From Paulinella micropora (lineage: Eukaryota; Cercozoa; Imbricatea; Euglyphida), in NCBI GenBank assembly GCA_009731375.1, contig BJOX01000021.1, positions 1,026,662 through 1,090,661 of the forward strand: a stretch of DNA of 64,000 nt. Reading direction: 5' to 3'. Positions 13,546 to 23,900 of the stretch are shown here, one piece after another. Each line of letters opens with the position of its first letter. The first letter of the stretch is position 1. The notes under the pieces are model-generated. The model saw only the letters and a program-made list of their open reading frames with translations. It did not search any database and was not told the DNA's origin. Both the position numbers and the translations under genes were made by a program.

Positions 13546-15093
13546 TGGTGTGTATAAGGTTCCGCCAGGATAACGCCCCCGAACCTGACGAATCATCGTG
13601 GTAAACCAACTTTATACACAACAACGTCTCCTTCCTCTTTTCCTTCTTCCTTTCCATTTCTTCCTTTCCCCTGCCATCCGTAGCCATTCCTGTCCTTCGG
13701 GAAGAGTATGAGTGGCGAATAACAAACCTTCCAACTTTGAAATAACCTCAGTATAAATATTTTGCGTTCAGTGTGTGAGCGAGATCATGCATCATACTGC
13801 GCACCAGATTATTTGCAAGTCCCTGCTCGACCTTTCTGCTTGAGGCATCTCTTGCTTCGCGGTTTCCTTTCCTTTTTCCTTACCAACGATGCCCAAGCGG
13901 CAAAAATTGTCCAGCTTTGATCTAAGCTTTCTCTGCCAAGAGCATGGCTGAAATATTCCTGAAACCATCGCTGAAAAGCTCGAAAAAAAGGCTTTCAAAC
14001 GGCATACTTCCTACGGTCGTGCCTCAAATATTGACCGAGAACGAGATCAAAGCTTGATATTCTAGTTTTACCACTTGCATGTCGTGTGCTCTCGTTGGCC
14101 TGAGCTCTCGAATCTGTGCTTTCAGTTTCAAAACCTGACGCCGCAAAACACGGTTCATTTCACTTGGATGTTACATGGGGCGAAATTACCAGCGAAATAT
14201 GCCGTTATCTGCGGCGTCAGGTTTTAGAAGGCAAAATCATGGCAGGCAAGTCAAGTCGAAGTTGTGTGACGACTTGGGCTCGGACACCAGACCATGCCGA
14301 ACCTTTTCCAATAATTACCAGACACTTGAAAATATTATTTTTGTTTCAGATGTGTACATAGTCCCATCTGCGATTCCAGCTTTTATCTTTGTTGTAAACT
14401 TGATTAAACTATTATATAGATAAGAAATATTTTATTGTATTTTTTAATGTCTTATTTTCTGTGGTAATTTCTTTGACGAGGCTTTTAATGATTCAATACT
14501 TGAATCGCTGACTTTATGTATATTTATCATTATTATTAATACCCGTAGTAATATATATTAATATTAGTTATTAAGAGAGGGTCGGACTTCACTTTATTTG
14601 AGATATTGGATAATCAGCACGTCATTAAGATAAGAGAGGGTCGGACTTCACTTTATTTGAGATATTGGATAATCAACACGTTACCGTCACAGGCTACTTG
14701 AAGCGCAACAACCCGGGCCCCAAACTGCCAAAGCTTTGAACTTGATTCCTTGTTACACTTCAAGTAGTAGAGTGATATAATCTGCGACATTCAAGTTAAC
14801 ACACTGCAAACTTCACCAGGCTCTCAGAGTCACACATGATCATACTATTAATAAAAAATTTTCTTTTTTATAACTTGAACTTGAAAGTTCAAACTTCTGA
14901 ACTATCTTCAATGACTGATAAAAAAGTTCTATCTTATAAAAAGTTCTATCTTATAAAAGTTATTAATACTGTGCTGAGATTCACTGTTAAACTCAAGTTT
15001 TCATATATCCGACTTACTAAAGTTCAATTTTCAAGGCAATGCGCAGAGTCAAACAAGTTTTTGAGCCCCGTCACAGCTTCAAAACATGCAAAA
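13546..15093. other. unique AT-rich sequence with minor repeats
   Basis: Holds a degraded reading frame (13888-14063), a perfect 15-bp inverted repeat (AAAACCTGACGCCGC at about 14128 against GCGGCGTCAGGTTTT at about 14211) and a 59-bp tandem duplication starting AGAGAGGGTCGGACTTCAC (about 14573 and 14632). No complete gene is seen. Confidence 0.5.
13888..14063 (+). pseudogene. degraded helical-domain frame, possibly SAM-like
   Basis: ATG-initiated frame MPKRQKLSSFDLSFLCQEHG, then TGA, then NIPETIAEKLEKKAF and further residues to a TAG near 14063. Neighbouring frames carry what may be the continuation (a leucine-rich LPL-type stretch just downstream). Such short SAM-like domains occur near the N-terminus of some mobile-element proteins. 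The in-frame TGA and frame changes argue for a relic. Confidence 0.25.
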
Positions 15094-15408
15094 CTGCTGT
15101 CGACATTCAAGACGTAAAAAATTGTTAAATTTCAGCCTGATTTTGGGTCAGCTTTCGGATTTTAGTTGGAATTCAAGTTCGATTTTGTCACAGTGACAAA
15201 AATTTAAATTTCTCAAATTAACGGCTATATGCGTCACCGCAAAAAAACTGAAATTTTTGCAAAAATATTACCGTTGAATCATTGGCGAGAAATTTGAATT
15301 TTCACACAAAATCGAAAAAACTTGATGACACACAATCGAAATATCAACGAGTCAAAATCAGGTCAGGCTAAAAAGCCACAATTTTTTTCTTTTGAATGTT
15401 GTCAGCAG
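15094..15408. repeat. AT-rich foldback element, family C copy 1
   Basis: The ends are inverted repeats: CTGCTGTCGACATTCAAGACG (about 15094) against GAATGTTGTCAGCAG (ending 15408). The interior holds a second inverted pair (CAAATTAACGGC... and ...TTACCGTTGAATC). A related copy sits at 26053-26332, on the other side of the LTR retrotransposon. There is no coding capacity, so this is MITE-like. Confidence 0.65.
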
Positions 15409-15460
15409 TATTATGATAACCGTGAGGCACGGTCAGTGACTCAAGTTTTTCAATCAATAT

Positions 15461-15464
15461 TAAT
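15461..15464. repeat. target-site duplication TAAT (left)
   Basis: TAAT directly precedes the TG of the 5' LTR and is matched by TAAT directly after the CA of the 3' LTR (25853-25856). Confidence 0.75.
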
Positions 15465-15712
15465 TGTAGGCATCACCCCCCGGATAGCCGGTAAAAAGTA
15501 CACTTTTTCTGGTGTCAGGTGCACCTAGTTTTTTCCCAGTATTTCAATATCGTTTGGCCGGATTTGACCTAATGCAATTTTAACCGTGGTCTGTGGCCGC
15601 TTTCTTTTTCGGCTTCACTGAGCTAATATAACGAGACATCATTCTCCTTTGGGGGATTTATGTCTGGTTGTATTACCGACTTTTTTTCGAGCTATCTTCA
15701 GGGATTGTAACA
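15465..15712 (+). repeat. 5' LTR (248 bp)
   Basis: Begins TGTAGGCATCACC and ends GGGATTGTAACA. It aligns end to end with 25604-25852. The differences are A/T in AGTACACTTT, a 6-versus-7 T run, T/C in CTTTCTTTTT and A/C in TTCGAGCTATC. It is expected to carry the promoter and polyadenylation signals, but I cannot point to either with confidence. Confidence 0.93.
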
Positions 15713-15713
15713 T

Positions 15714-15731
15714 TGGAGTCACCAGCACAAG
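15714..15731 (+). other. candidate primer-binding site
   Basis: TGGAGTCACCAGCACAAG begins one base after the LTR and starts with the TGG complementary to a tRNA CCA end. I could not assign the tRNA. Confidence 0.6.
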
Positions 15732-16474
15732 GCTGATTTCTTTTCTGGCTTGTTTTTGAAACAGCAGAAAGAAAAATTGAACAGACCTATCTCTTCTGAG
15801 TAGGTGTTCCAAAAAACAAATACTCCAGCACATCCCCACACAGCTCCTTCTGCAAAACCAGACGTCTAGGCGTTTGTGAGTAGGTGTCTCAGTACCCTCT
15901 ACACAGCCTGTATCTGTGTCCTCATAAGGAGGCCAGACACCAGACCTCATAGCTGTTCTTGTGTTCTCTCTTGAGACAGAGACAGAGTAGGTCAACAGAC
16001 GTACAAACAAACACTCACAGTTACAAACAAACTTGAAGGACACGAGCGTAGTACTCCTCCTTTCAAGTCTGTGCACTTAGTTGCCTCTCAAAACACATAC
16101 ATCAGAGTATTTTTGCAAATCTCTGACTGTTTTTCGACAATAGGTCTGAACAAGTGTCAGACGACAGGTCGACTTCTCAAGGAGTGCTTCTCGAGCCTCT
16201 TTGACATTATCTGTACGTAGGTCCTCGTACCTCATAACAGATACAACAACAAAAAGAGAAAAAGAAAAGAGGAGTGGAGAAGGAGATCAAGTTTTCAGAG
16301 AAAGTCGTATAGACTACTTCTTTCTCACAAACAAAAACACATAAGACATAGAGGTGAGACTCTCTCTCTCTCTACACTGTCTTTTCATCTTTCCTCTCTA
16401 TTCGTTCCTCAGAGACGAACAGAGTAATTACGGAGTAGAAACAGATCTATCTCCTTTGTATTCCTTCAGAGACC
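15732..16474 (+). other. retrotransposon 5' leader
   Basis: Untranslated leader between the primer-binding site and the first ATG in good context (GACCATGT at 16472-16479). The 145-codon minus-strand frame here is not supported by any domain. Confidence 0.6.
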
Positions 16475-16825
16475 ATGTCTTCTAGGTCTGAAGAAGCATA
16501 TTGGAATGAAGAAGGAGGAGAGAATGAGAGAACCCCAATAGACCAGGAGGATAACGTTGGCCCTCTTGGGGACGGGGGAGATCTGGCAGTGCCTTCCTAT
16601 GAAACAGGAGGACCAGAGGACCGACTGCTCGCCCCTGGGCGGATGGGAGAGTCGGAAGTCGAGAAGGAGAGGAGCGAGGAGGAAGCGAGGTTTGTGGCCG
16701 AATATGGCAATCTAAGTGAGAAGGAGTTTGAGGATAAAATAGGGAAGGATGAGGCCTATAAATGGCTATTCATTCCCCCAGAAATACGATGGGGAGATCC
16801 CTTGAGAAAGGAGGATATCTGTTAA
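16475..16825 (+). CDS. retrotransposon N-terminal Gag-region frame
   Basis: A 116-residue acidic protein starting MSSRSEEAYWNEEGG and rich in E, G and D. The ATG is the first in good context after the leader. It ends at TAA (16823-16825). The same frame is open immediately after that TAA up to 17221, and the next frame continues into the main Gag-like ORF. The ancestral protein was therefore probably one polypeptide, or the TAA lies in an intron: a GT at 16821 and several AGs within the next 70 bases exist but are not convincing. No domain is recognised. Confidence 0.55.
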   Translation: MSSRSEEAYWNEEGGENERTPIDQEDNVGPLGDGGDLAVPSYETGGPEDRLLAPGRMGESEVEKERSEEEARFVAEYGNLSEKEFEDKIGKDEAYKWLFIPPEIRWGDPLRKEDIC

Positions 16826-17221
16826 CCCCTCCCAGAACAAGCCCTGTCTCTTGCAAAATTCCTCAGAGACGACAGTGCACAGTTACAGGTGCAACATGTC
16901 TCATTTGGGGACAATATGTCTTTACTGGAGCTTCTCGACCTCACATGGAAAGTGTTCGAGTGTGCTATACTCTATGAGTACCAGTCTAACAAGACTGTCC
17001 TGCCATGGGATTCAAGAGCACTGGCTAGGTTGCTCGATCCTGGTCAGGATATCGAATCAATCAAAAGAGGGGAAGGGGAGTTTAAGTCCAGGAACGTCCG
17101 AGGACAGATTAATGTCATGGATATACCCCTGAGACTTATGGAGATCAAGTTGGTGGACTTGAATAAACTCCAACAAACCCCGATTTATGGCAGGGACCTT
17201 CACCCGGCCCTGAAAGAATAG
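16826..17221 (+). CDS. Gag-region continuation after in-frame TAA
   Basis: Same frame as the preceding ORF, without an intervening stop. It encodes about 131 residues including SFGDNMSLLELLDLTWKVF and PWDSRALARLLDPGQDIES, ending at TAG (17219-17221). The -1 frame is open from 17167, giving a 55-base overlap with the main Gag-like ORF. There is an internal ATG at 16889, but nothing shows it is used. The content is amphipathic and helical in flavour, consistent with a capsid N-terminal part, though this is inference. Confidence 0.45.
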   Translation, partial: PLPEQALSLAKFLRDDSAQLQVQHVSFGDNMSLLELLDLTWKVFECAILYEYQSNKTVLPWDSRALARLLDPGQDIESIKRGEGEFKSRNVRGQINVMDIPLRLMEIKLVDLNKLQQTPIYGRDLHPALKE

Positions 17222-17238
17222 AAGGCGAAGCTGGAGGG

Positions 17239-18981
17239 GTGACGAAGATTAAGAAGTTGCATGCGGCCTTGCAGAAGGACGACGCATGGAAGAGGTGGGC
17301 TTTCACCAAGGATCATACGATCTTGGAGGGAACGGCCGCACCCGCCCTCACCAATAAAGCGGGAGAGAAGGAGTTGGCGGAGAAGGCTCTGTTCCTTCGG
17401 AAGGCTGCCGAGCTCATGTCTTTTTTTCATTATGCTCAAGACCTGCATATCAGGGAAAGAGCAGAGGAGAAAGAAAAGAAGGAGTTGGAGGCAAAGATTG
17501 CATTGGCTAAGGCGACGGCTACGAGACAGGCACCTTCCTCTGGGCCTTTTATGTCTCCCCCTGGTTACGTCCCGTCAGCCCATACAGCCCCTCCTGCCTT
17601 TACGACTAGCTCAGCGCCTACCACTGTCATTGTCAACAATAATGACAAGAAGGACAGACAGGCTATCATTAACGCCTTCCAAAAATATACCAAGTCCGAT
17701 GCCACTGCTCTGACGCTGTTCGCAGAGACAGCGAGTCAGAAGGACACGGATGCGAACCTTCGAGACAAGCTCCGAAGAATTGATGCTTGTATGAAGCAGC
17801 ATCCAACGGACGAAACACAGGAGTATGAGGCGTTGTCCACCTTGTTGGACCCATCAATCCTCACACAAGGATTTGATGTTGTGGAATACAAGGCGTTGCG
17901 AGCGGTAGAGGTGTCGGCTAGGAGAGCAGCCTCAGACCTGCAGTGCACGGTGCCAGTTGCCGTCCTCTTGCAATACTTTAAAACTCATGGGTATCAGCAT
18001 CTGTGTACTGGTACTTTGATTGGGTTTGAGATTTTTCAAGAGGTGAACGAAGGGCTGGGCATTAGCGCGAGGTTGGCAGCGATCCTCACTGAGGTCAGCG
18101 CCAAGTACGGGCTCTTTTATAGCCGGAAGTCTATCATTTTGTACTTCCTGAGTGCTTTGTGTGCACGACACCCGAGCAAGCTCGCAAGGATCATACAGTC
18201 CTGTCCGACCTTCGCGGCGGTGAAGACGGCGGATTTTTTAGAAACGAATATATACGAGAGGGCCGTAGCGGCTGTTCAGCCGAGCGACCTGTATAGGGAG
18301 GTGCTCGAAGCGTGTTCCGACTTGGACACGGCCACCGAGTCATTCTCCAGTGCCGCGACACAAGGGGTTGGAGGTGCTCAAGCAGCACATACAACTCGGT
18401 CGGCGGGTCACAAGAGGGGGAGAGACGAGCCGACGCCGTGCTACCGCTATTTTTCATATATGGCGTGTAAGAATGAGGCGAAGCATGGAGTAGGCACCTG
18501 TCCACACAGTCATGACTCTGACGATGACAGGATGCGAAATATCTTCCTGAGAGAACTCAAAGGCTCAAAAAAGGAGCAGGCCTTATACAGAGTTTACAAG
18601 AAGGAGTTGGTGGAGAGGAGGTGGAATGCAAATATGGTCGCGGACGGAGAGTTCCGGGAGGCCATCATTTCCTTCCTTGAGAAGATGAAGAGAAAGGAGG
18701 AGAAAGAAGCAGCGGGCCGACAAGCGGCGCCGACTAGAGGAGGAGAGACGAGAGGAGCGTCACGAGGGTCCCGAGGGACACCAAGAGGATGGGCACCAAG
18801 AGGTCGGGGCTATCGGGGAAGGGGAGGCCGGACCCCAGCGCGCCCTCCCAGAGGACACGGATACTGGAATTATAGCTCCAGTTCCAGCTCCAACTACCCC
18901 CAGCAAGCTTATACCGCTGCGGAGGGGGGACGTCAAGACGAAGACACTGGCTCAGGTGAGCGTGTTGAAGTCCTAGAATGA
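17239..18981 (+). CDS. retrotransposon Gag-like protein with CCCH finger and RG tail
   Basis: About 580 residues from a GTG at 17239; the frame is open from 17167, so it may be entered by frameshift from the preceding frame. A charged coiled-coil-like segment spans residues 62-95. A Pro/Ala linker spans about 98-130. A mostly helical region spans 135-370 and is the likely capsid part. A zinc finger of pattern C401-x8-C410-x10-C421-x3-H425 follows. A basic tail rich in RG/RGG (about 500-540) ends the protein. Retroelement Gag proteins usually carry CCHC knuckles, so a CCCH finger plus an RG-rich tail is an unusual RNA-binding solution. It ends at UGA (18979-18981) followed by CGG, and the same frame stays open into the protease ORF. 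Confidence 0.75.
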   Translation: MTKIKKLHAALQKDDAWKRWAFTKDHTILEGTAAPALTNKAGEKELAEKALFLRKAAELMSFFHYAQDLHIRERAEEKEKKELEAKIALAKATATRQAPSSGPFMSPPGYVPSAHTAPPAFTTSSAPTTVIVNNNDKKDRQAIINAFQKYTKSDATALTLFAETASQKDTDANLRDKLRRIDACMKQHPTDETQEYEALSTLLDPSILTQGFDVVEYKALRAVEVSARRAASDLQCTVPVAVLLQYFKTHGYQHLCTGTLIGFEIFQEVNEGLGISARLAAILTEVSAKYGLFYSRKSIILYFLSALCARHPSKLARIIQSCPTFAAVKTADFLETNIYERAVAAVQPSDLYREVLEACSDLDTATESFSSAATQGVGGAQAAHTTRSAGHKRGRDEPTPCYRYFSYMACKNEAKHGVGTCPHSHDSDDDRMRNIFLRELKGSKKEQALYRVYKKELVERRWNANMVADGEFREAIISFLEKMKRKEEKEAAGRQAAPTRGGETRGASRGSRGTPRGWAPRGRGYRGRGGRTPARPPRGHGYWNYSSSSSSNYPQQAYTAAEGGRQDEDTGSGERVEVLE

Positions 18982-19056
18982 CGGGAGGAAAAGAGGGAGG
19001 AGGAGAAGAGAAAGAAGGAGATAAAAACTGTTCTTTTTAATCCGACAGTCACAGTT

Positions 19057-20997
19057 ATGCCTACTGTTGCTGAACAGGATACGAACGGTTCCGTTCCTCC
19101 TAGACGTGAAGTTGAAGGCACACAGCCTCACAAGCCTCAAGGTAAGCATTTGCTAGTTCATCCTTCGAGAGCTAATATGATAAATGATGCGAATAGGAAG
19201 GCGAAGAAGGCGATGGAGGAGAGGAAGCCGCAACTGAAGGCTAGGTCTCCGCCTACGAAGAAGCAGCGGACCGTTCCCCCGCCAAAGGACGCAACCGTCT
19301 CTACGGTAGACAAGTGTACATCTAGTGTACCGGACTCTGTCAAGCGGACACTTGAGATACCGGAAGCCCCGGAGACTCAAGAAGTTAAGTTGGAGGAAAA
19401 GAGGGAAGAACGGAAGGAGGACAAGGAACTTGAGCTTAGACTCAAAACCCTAGAACAAAAAATTCATGTGCTAGCGGCTAGTATACATAGACCGGACGCG
19501 CTATGCTACACTGACATCTTTTGTGAAACTTTACAAACCACGTTAAAAGTTGGTAATGATACGATGGCGAATATTAATAGTGTCGGCCAGAAGTTTTTGA
19601 ATAGTCACCGGACATGGGTTGACAAAAATATTAGAAAAACAAAGGGGACCCTAAAAGGGGTAGGCAGCCGTACGGAAATTACGGGCATCGTCACATTAAT
19701 TTTCAAATTGAAATCCGGTCGAGTATATCGTGCGGACCTCTATGTTGTCCCCGATTACCACGGTTCAATCCTGCTGTCGTATGACCAATTGGCTACGATG
19801 GGGGCAGTGATCGATTGCGCCGCACGGCGAGTAATTTATGGAGTGAAGAATGGAGAGAAGGAGGATATTAATCCGATGACTGCTACTGACTCATACGAGG
19901 CTTTTGAGCTGAGTCTAGCAACGGAGAGAAAAAGGTTGGCCTCCGTACATGAGGCAACTGAAGCCTATGTGTACCCCTATGTCACAGTGCCGGACGAACT
20001 GTCCTGGACCGACAATTGGGAGACGGAGATGCAGGCGCATACGGGTACGATTCCCGCATGGGACAAAAAGTCTATTGATGACTTAATCGTAGCGCGTAAT
20101 GAGGAGATAATATGTGTTGCGAAACAGTGCCCGTCGTTGGCCAGATTCGCAGAAGGTGGTGGGGCAGATGTCCATATTACTAATGGCTACTGTTACCTCG
20201 CGAAGGTGTCAGATGAGAAGAGAGAGGCGTTCGTGCCAAGGAGGAAGGGGCGTATCCCCGATACTCCAGAGGATGACATTAAAACTTTTATCACGAACTT
20301 TTGGGGCGATGTGCCTACCTGGCTGCGCTCATTAACTGAAGTGAAAAAGTGTCTACGGACTCTATTTGAGAGTAACAAGCCGTATACTGTCATTCTGCCG
20401 TACAATGAGAAGGCGATATGGGCACAGGAGATAAGGGATCGGCTTATTGATCATCCTATACCGGTTTCCTCTCGCAAGCAACAGTTAGTGGTGGCTTGTC
20501 GACTCGGGTCTCGGGAGCAGAGCAGTGCATACAAGCGGAAGCTCAGAGCCCAGGACAAGTTGAAATTGATACCTCAAGCTTTCACATGCTTTGATGGTTT
20601 CTACACCCGTAAGGCTCCGATACAATACGCGAACCTTATTGATATGCTTGTCGGAATTGGCCATGATGATAAGCCGGACACAGTCACGTATGAAAGAACG
20701 GGACTAGACGATTTGTCGGAGGAGGATATGAGTTTGGAGGAGGACTTAGCGCCCCTCAAAGAACATAAGAAAATGTCGGAGGAAGATTTCCAAGCGGCGG
20801 AGCGGAAAATTTTAGAAGAAGGAGTGGGTACGGAGAGAGAGAAGGAGCTTCTCAAAGCTAAGATGGAGGCGTACAGAGAAATTGTCGACCCTCCTCGGGC
20901 AGGTGGTGTAAAGTCGAAGGACTTCCCTGCTGTCATTTACAAGATATCGGGTGCGGAGCCATCCGGCACCACGGAGGGCAAATTTGAGCATACATGA
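19057..20997 (+). CDS. retrotransposon protease-containing protein
   Basis: 646 residues from ATG 19057, in the same frame as the Gag ORF with no stop between apart from the UGA. Residues 1-150 are low-complexity and charged. Residues about 155-262 look like a retropepsin: a DTxA active-site position at 168-171, GVGSRTEITG (201-210), a YVVPD strand (229-233), SYDQLATMGAVIDC (241-254) and a final RVIYG. The active site reads DTMA where DTGA or DSGA is usual. Residues 270-600 form a long region of no recognised family between protease and RT. The last ten or so residues lie in the overlap with the Pol frame. It acts in Gag-Pol maturation if active. Confidence 0.7.
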   Translation: MPTVAEQDTNGSVPPRREVEGTQPHKPQGKHLLVHPSRANMINDANRKAKKAMEERKPQLKARSPPTKKQRTVPPPKDATVSTVDKCTSSVPDSVKRTLEIPEAPETQEVKLEEKREERKEDKELELRLKTLEQKIHVLAASIHRPDALCYTDIFCETLQTTLKVGNDTMANINSVGQKFLNSHRTWVDKNIRKTKGTLKGVGSRTEITGIVTLIFKLKSGRVYRADLYVVPDYHGSILLSYDQLATMGAVIDCAARRVIYGVKNGEKEDINPMTATDSYEAFELSLATERKRLASVHEATEAYVYPYVTVPDELSWTDNWETEMQAHTGTIPAWDKKSIDDLIVARNEEIICVAKQCPSLARFAEGGGADVHITNGYCYLAKVSDEKREAFVPRRKGRIPDTPEDDIKTFITNFWGDVPTWLRSLTEVKKCLRTLFESNKPYTVILPYNEKAIWAQEIRDRLIDHPIPVSSRKQQLVVACRLGSREQSSAYKRKLRAQDKLKLIPQAFTCFDGFYTRKAPIQYANLIDMLVGIGHDDKPDTVTYERTGLDDLSEEDMSLEEDLAPLKEHKKMSEEDFQAAERKILEEGVGTEREKELLKAKMEAYREIVDPPRAGGVKSKDFPAVIYKISGAEPSGTTEGKFEHT

Positions 20998-23900
20998 GGC
21001 GAAGATAGCGGAGGAGAATGTAAGGCAGTTGCTCAATGAGGACTTTATTGAGAGATCTACATCTCCAATTGTCTCTCAACCGAAAATCGTCCCTAAGCCA
21101 GGAGGAGAATGGCGTTTGACGATCAATTATGCCCGTGTGAATAAGGTGCTAGAGGAAGAGAGAAATCCTCTGCCGACCTTAGAAGAGGGCAGAAGAGTGC
21201 TGCGGAATGCTAAATTCTATTCGGTCATCGACCTTAAGAACGGCTTCTGGCAGATACCACTGGACGAGAAATCCAGATGGCTGACTGCATTCGTTGTGGG
21301 TATGGAAATATACCAGTGGAAGGTGCTTCCAATGGGACTCAAACAGGCCCCGGGGCTCTTTCAGAAGGCGATGCAGAAGATGTTGAGCGGTCAATATGAC
21401 GACCAGTCGGAGGATGGTTTTATGAGAAGGAGAGGACAGAAGGCGGGAGAATATGCATTTTGTTACATCGATGACATCATCGTATACTCTAACACAATGG
21501 AAGAGCATATCGATCACTTGTCAGATGTCTTCAGGCGCATCGGAGCATTTGGCCTGAAATGCAACCTAAAGAAATGTCAGCTTGCCAGGACAAGTGTGAC
21601 GTATTTGGGTTACGAGATTTCTCATAATAGGGTCTCGATATCGCGCGAGAAGAGGGAGGAGATCATGAGTAGACAGTTGCCAAAGAATCGCACAGAGTTA
21701 CACTCTTTTCTTGCGATGGCACAGTACTACAGCCAGTTCATACCCGATTGGGGTGCAACTCGGGCTAAGCTGGAGAAGATGATTGATTTTGGAGACTTTG
21801 AGAAGTGGGATGAGGAGGCTTTGCAGGCGTTTAATACGCTCAAAGATCTCATTTACAAAGATCCCAAGGACGGCGGATTAGTACTTATGATGCCCGACTT
21901 TACGAAGCCGTTCGTAGTCGACACGGATGCATCTAAGTTTGCGATTGGCGCGGTGCTGCAACAGGAAGATGAGGAGAAAAAGTTGCGCCCGATCATGTTT
22001 ATTAGTAGAAAGCTGTGTGCGGCGGAGCGAAATTACTGCACGCGACAGAGAGAGGCGTTGGCAGTAGTATGGGCTCTCAAGAGGCTCAGAGAATATCTAT
22101 GGGGAGGACCTCTATTCACGGTTAGGACCGATCATCACAACCTTCTTTGGTTGATGAATCATGAACAAACCGGCCGTTTGGCGCGGTGGCAAGCTTTCTT
22201 GTCATGTTTCAATTTCACGATGGTCTATTTACCGGGAAAGCGAAACGTAGTCGCTGATAGCCTTTCTAGGCTAGAGTTTCAGTCGGAGGTGTCGGCTCTC
22301 GTATCATCAGTGGAAATGATAGATCTGTCCACGGACAAGGTGTACGAGGTAAGCCACATAGAGGCGATGCAGATGGCAAGAGGCGTTCGATATGACCGCA
22401 CGGGTCTACGATATAGTCCTCAAGGCCCGGATCATGGCATATGCTGTGAGGCGCATGTTCTCGAAGACGCTGAGTGGTCTTATGAGGCATACGAGAATGC
22501 GAAGGCGAATATAAAAGAGGAGGAGGAGACGACTGAGGTCTATACTGAACCTCCACAGGAAAATCGAAGCGAGCTTGATGAAGACCCGGAGAGGGTAGGA
22601 GTAAGGTTGGAGGACGGTACTATCCATATCGCCTCGCCTACCGCATGGAGGCAGCAGCAGGCGACGGATCCGGAGTTCAAGGAGCTCATAACGTTATACA
22701 AGAACCCTAATGAGCTTAAAAAGACTCCGCAGATCAAAGATCAAATGAAGGAGATGGCGTGGAGAGATGGGCTATTGTGGTACAAGGGCCAGCATGGCAA
22801 ATTTGCATCACAGCCTGACAAATGGACTCTCTGGGTACCGGAGAAGTTGAGGCGCTTCATATATGTTGCAGCCCATAACTGCCCCTTACTGGCACATCCG
22901 GGTCGACAAAGAACTCATTGGTTCATAGCGAGGCGATTTTGGTGTAAAGGAATGAAGGAGGAGATAGACAGAGAAGTAGACGCATGTATCCCATGCAAAA
23001 CCCCAAAGACACCGTTGAAGGCGAATTTCGGCCTGATCGGTACATTCCCGTTACACGCCGGGATGTTTGAATTCTTACACATCGATCATGTGGGACATTT
23101 CCCCGAATCGGCCGAAGGGTACAAATACCTTCTTACTGCGATACATCGAGCCACCAATTATGTCTGGGTTGTTCCTGTTAAGGACGTTACAGGCAAGACA
23201 ACTGCGGAGGCTCTGATCGACAGGATCGTCTCGCAGATCGGAGTGCCTAGAAAGATATGTTCTGATCGAGGTTCTGACTTTAATAATGAAGTCATCGACA
23301 GACTATCTAAGTACTACGGGATGAAATGGCAATATGTTACTGCCTATAACCCGAGAGCGAATGGCAAGATCGAGCGGGTACATAGACCTCTCAAAGCCTC
23401 GCTTAAGATGTACTGTATGAAGAAGGAGAATCAGAGAGCCTGGGTGGAGGCAGCACCTTCATTTGCCTTTGCAATGAACTGTCTACCCTCATCGGCATTA
23501 GGAGGAGCCAGGAGCTCAGTCTCGCCATATCAATTGGTTTACGGCCGAGAGCCTAATATCCCAACCTCGCTTCTGCATCCAAAGGACACTTGGGCAGATG
23601 AGGATGAGTTGTTCGGGATGAGGCTAAGAGCGAAGATGGAGGCGGAGCAAATAGTTGCGGCGCATAGGGAGGCGGAGCGCAGAAAGACTGATGCACAAGG
23701 AGTGCGACAAGCGCACTTAGATCAAGTCCGTTTCCGGGTTGGGGATATTGTACTCCTGTACCATCCTCAAGTACCCAAGGGGGTTAGCTCTAAGCTGTTT
23801 ACCCACTGGAAAGGACCATACCAGATTATGGAGCAGATGGGACCTCTGAACTATAAGATCAGGGGTAGAGGGAAGGTGCAAATTGTGAATGTTCGAAGGC

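Noticed and set aside
13946-13948. UGA as a selenocysteine codon in the 13.9-kb frame
   Set aside because: No SECIS-like structure or selenoprotein family; the surrounding frames are also shifted, as in a relic.
15639-16076. 145-codon minus-strand frame in the retrotransposon leader
   Set aside because: No motif, antisense to the element, and overlaps the LTR and leader; likely chance.
20601-21517. Several minus-strand frames of 70-120 codons inside the Pro and Pol genes
   Set aside because: Shadows of the strongly supported plus-strand domains.
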